A stretch of 24,917 nt of DNA from Candidatus Omnitrophota bacterium. GTDB taxonomy: Bacteria; Omnitrophota; Gorgyraeia; Zapsychrales; JANLHA01. A program made the position numbers and the translations under genes. The notes under the pieces are model-generated. The model saw nothing but the letters and a program-made list of their open reading frames with translations, was not told the origin of the DNA and ran no database searches. Position 1 is the first letter of the stretch. Every line of letters begins with the position of its first letter. Below, in pieces: positions 23,123 through 24,917 of this stretch. The stretch covers positions 1 through 24,917 of the forward strand of contig JAHFFS010000002.1 in NCBI GenBank assembly GCA_023247815.1. Direction: 5' to 3'.

Positions 23123-23221
23123 ATGGACATCATCTATCTTGGCATCGCGGTGGTGTGTGTGGCGGTTAGTGTTTGGTTTATCAAATTTTGTCAGCAGTTG
23201 CTGATGGAAGATAAACCCTGA
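23123..23221 (+). CDS. Small single-pass membrane peptide upstream of kdpF
   Basis: A 32-residue reading frame starting MDIIYLGIAVVCVAVSVWF, followed by a short charged tail ending MEDKP. It is one hydrophobic helix with an acidic N-terminus and a Lys and Cys at the membrane edge. AGGAAA precedes the ATG with good spacing. It lies 59 bases before kdpF. Its size, orientation and position suggest a second small subunit or leader peptide of the Kdp pump. I know of no assigned function, and the shortness means coding is not certain. Confidence 0.55.
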   Translation: MDIIYLGIAVVCVAVSVWFIKFCQQLLMEDKP

Positions 23222-23280
23222 TTTTGGGGGCGGATTTTCGGGAATCAGGTTTTAGTCCATCGACAAAAAATGGGGAAACC

Positions 23281-23373
23281 ATGAATTTTATTTATTTGAT
23301 CGCGGGTATCATCTCGTTCGGAGTGTTGATTTATTTGATCGTGGTCCTGTTGAAAGGTGAGCGGATATTATGA
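23281..23373 (+). CDS. kdpF: Potassium-transporting ATPase subunit KdpF
   Basis: A 30-residue single transmembrane helix, MNFIYLIAGIISFGVLIYLI followed by VVLLKGERIL. It matches the size and the helix-then-charged-tail pattern of KdpF, a small subunit thought to stabilise the KdpABC complex in the inner membrane. GGGGA lies just before the ATG. Its stop TGA overlaps the kdpA ATG (ATGA), the typical kdpFA arrangement. Confidence 0.85.
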   Translation: MNFIYLIAGIISFGVLIYLIVVLLKGERIL

Positions 23374-24917
23374 TCGATATGGCCTGGATCCAGTTCAGCC
23401 TTTATTTGGCCGTGCTCATTGGTCTTGCTAAACCATTGGGAGATTATATGGCCCAGATCTATGAAGGAAATGTTCCGCGTCCCATGCGATGGTTGTCGGG
23501 CCTAGAGAAAGCCATTTATCAACTGACGGGTCAAGGCAAGAACGAGGACATGTCCTGGAAAAATTACGCTTTGGCCATGCTGACTTTTAACACGGCTGGA
23601 TTTTTGTTTTTATATTTTTTGCAGAGGCTGCAAGGTATTCTGCCATTGAATCCACAAGGGTTGCCGGCCGTCAGTCCGGACTCAGCGTTCAATACCGCGA
23701 TTTCTTTTGTCACGAATACCGATTGGCAGGGATATGGTGGTGAGTCCACGATGAGTTATTTGACGCAAATGGCTGGATTGGCTGTTCAGAATTTTGTTTC
23801 AGCAGCGACGGGGATGTCGGTCCTCATCGCCCTTATTAGAGGTTTTGCCAGGAAAAAAATGGAAACAGTCGGGAATTTTTGGGTGGATTTGCTGCGGTCG
23901 ATACTTTACGTTTTATTGCCCTTGGCCGTTATCTGGTCGGTGGTGCTGGTTTCTCAAGGTGTTCCGCAGACCTTTCATCGATCGATGACAGTCGTTGTCG
24001 TACAACCCGCCTCGACTCGCGTCTTTAGCGAGGCGGAGCCGACCAAGGATGCCCAGGGACAAATCCGCGCTGAACAGACCATTGCCGTCGGACCGGTTGC
24101 TTCGCAAATCGCCATCAAGCAGCTCGGGAGCAATGGCGGCGGATATTACAACGCGAATTCCGCGCATCCTTTTGAAAATCCCACACCGTTATCCAATTTT
24201 TTTGAAGTGTTGGCGATCCTTTTAATTCCAGCCGCTTTTTGTTGCACCTTTGGCGTGATGGTCAAAGACCGTCGGCAGGGATGGGCTTTATTGACGGTGA
24301 TGTCGATCATTTTTGCGGTGTTTTTGGTGATTGGATACTCCTTTGAATCGCGGCCTAACCCTTTGATTGCCCAGCTCGGAGTTGATCAGCCAATCGGAAA
24401 TATGGAAGGCAAAGAAACGCGGTTTGGCGTCGGTGAATCGGTCTTTTGGGCCACAGCCACGACCGCGGCTTCCAATGGATCGGTCAACGCGATGCATGAC
24501 TCATTTATGCCCTTAGGTGGATTGGTCCCGCTGGTGATGATGCTATTTGGTGAAGTCATCTTCGGCGGTGTGGGTTCGGGGTTATACGGCCTGATTGCTT
24601 TTGTGATTGTAGCGGTCTTTGTCGCCGGACTCATGGTCGGACGGACACCGGAATATTTGGGTAAAAAGATAGAAAGCTTTGAGATGAAAATGGCGCTGGT
24701 GGCTTTGTTGGTGACGCCTTTTTTTGTTTTATCATTGACCGCCCTAGCGCTTATGACGTCCGCCGGCAAAGCGGGAATTTTTAACAGCGGCATGCACGGG
24801 TTTAGCGAAGTCCTTTATGCTTTTTCCTCGGCGGCAAATAACAACGGCAGCGCCTTCGCCGGATTGGCAGCCAACAATCCTTTTTATAATGTGACATTGG
24901 GTTTGGCGATGTTTTTC
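23370..24917 (+). CDS. kdpA: Potassium-transporting ATPase potassium-binding subunit KdpA (cut by the window end)
   Basis: Channel-like subunit of the high-affinity K+ pump KdpFABC. The frame is open for 516 codons to the window edge; the family averages about 555-600 residues, so roughly the last 45-80 are missing. All four pore-loop filters are visible: TNTDWQGYGGE, GSNGGGYYNANSAHP, TTAASNGSVNAMHDS and SAANNNGSAFAG. About ten hydrophobic helices can be seen. The N-terminus MIDMAWIQFSLYLAVLIGLAK-like segment is followed by PRPMRWLSGLEKAIYQLTG, as usual. ATG at 23370 overlaps the kdpF stop. kdpB, kdpC and possibly kdpDE sensor genes are expected beyond the edge. Kdp operons are usually induced by low potassium. 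Confidence 0.95.
   Translation, partial: MIDMAWIQFSLYLAVLIGLAKPLGDYMAQIYEGNVPRPMRWLSGLEKAIYQLTGQGKNEDMSWKNYALAMLTFNTAGFLFLYFLQRLQGILPLNPQGLPAVSPDSAFNTAISFVTNTDWQGYGGESTMSYLTQMAGLAVQNFVSAATGMSVLIALIRGFARKKMETVGNFWVDLLRSILYVLLPLAVIWSVVLVSQGVPQTFHRSMTVVVVQPASTRVFSEAEPTKDAQGQIRAEQTIAVGPVASQIAIKQLGSNGGGYYNANSAHPFENPTPLSNFFEVLAILLIPAAFCCTFGVMVKDRRQGWALLTVMSIIFAVFLVIGYSFESRPNPLIAQLGVDQPIGNMEGKETRFGVGESVFWATATTAASNGSVNAMHDSFMPLGGLVPLVMMLFGEVIFGGVGSGLYGLIAFVIVAVFVAGLMVGRTPEYLGKKIESFEMKMALVALLVTPFFVLSLTALALMTSAGKAGIFNSGMHGFSEVLYAFSSAANNNGSAFAGLAANNPFYNVTLGLAMFF

Noticed and set aside
24386..24793. A minus-strand frame opposite kdpA
   Set aside because: The + strand here encodes two intact K+ filter loops of KdpA.

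Overview
This is a dense stretch of bacterial chromosome. Nearly everything lies on the + strand in housekeeping operons; there is one minus-strand gene, two tRNA genes and one RNase P RNA gene. No transposase, integrase, phage gene or CRISPR array is visible. The gene content and style fit an uncultured Gram-negative-type lineage such as Omnitrophota or another PVC relative. Pointers are an NIF3-like gene joined to dnaG and rpoD, FabV-type enoyl reductase, tRNA genes without encoded CCA, and frequent TTG/GTG starts. That placement is inference; no marker here proves it.

Layout. 1-3,000: glgC behind a near-consensus promoter, fabV, then a repeat-rich intergenic region and an acyl carrier protein with its own promoter. 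3,000-7,600: smc, convergent with a GAF-GGDEF diguanylate cyclase. 7,600-12,800: cvpA-like, NIF3-like, dnaG and rpoD, closed by a strong intrinsic terminator. 12,800-15,500: a secreted protein of unknown function, tRNA-Ile2(CAU), tRNA-Val(CAC), a C4 zinc-ribbon coiled-coil protein, RNase HI and rnpB. 15,550-18,360: yebC, ruvC, ruvA and scpB, for Holliday-junction processing and chromosome condensation. 18,330-23,030: a tightly overlapping aromatic amino acid operon (pheA, hisC-like aminotransferase, DAHP synthase, tyrA) plus cmk. 23,120 to the end: the start of a Kdp potassium-pump operon (a 32-residue membrane peptide, kdpF, and kdpA cut by the window edge).

How the genes work together. The aromatic operon covers entry to the shikimate pathway (DAHP synthase), both branches after chorismate (P-protein and prephenate dehydrogenase) and the final transamination. 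Smc and ScpB are two of the three subunits of the bacterial condensin; ScpA is not here. RuvA and RuvC are present without RuvB. DnaG and RpoD form a macromolecular-synthesis-type operon.

Most unusual points. (1) DnaG has lost three of the four usual zinc ligands of its N-terminal finger. (2) Smc has a hinge of only about 66 residues. (3) The rnpB 5' end lies inside the RNase HI coding sequence, so the last 23 codons of that gene are also RNase P RNA. (4) A small palindromic GGGACAG-type repeat sits at the ends of fabV, smc, ruvC and cmk and supplies the stop codons of ruvC and cmk. (5) A heptanucleotide array with inverted halves lies between fabV and the ACP gene. None of these is a clear new multi-gene system; they are unusual forms of core machinery and small repeat elements.
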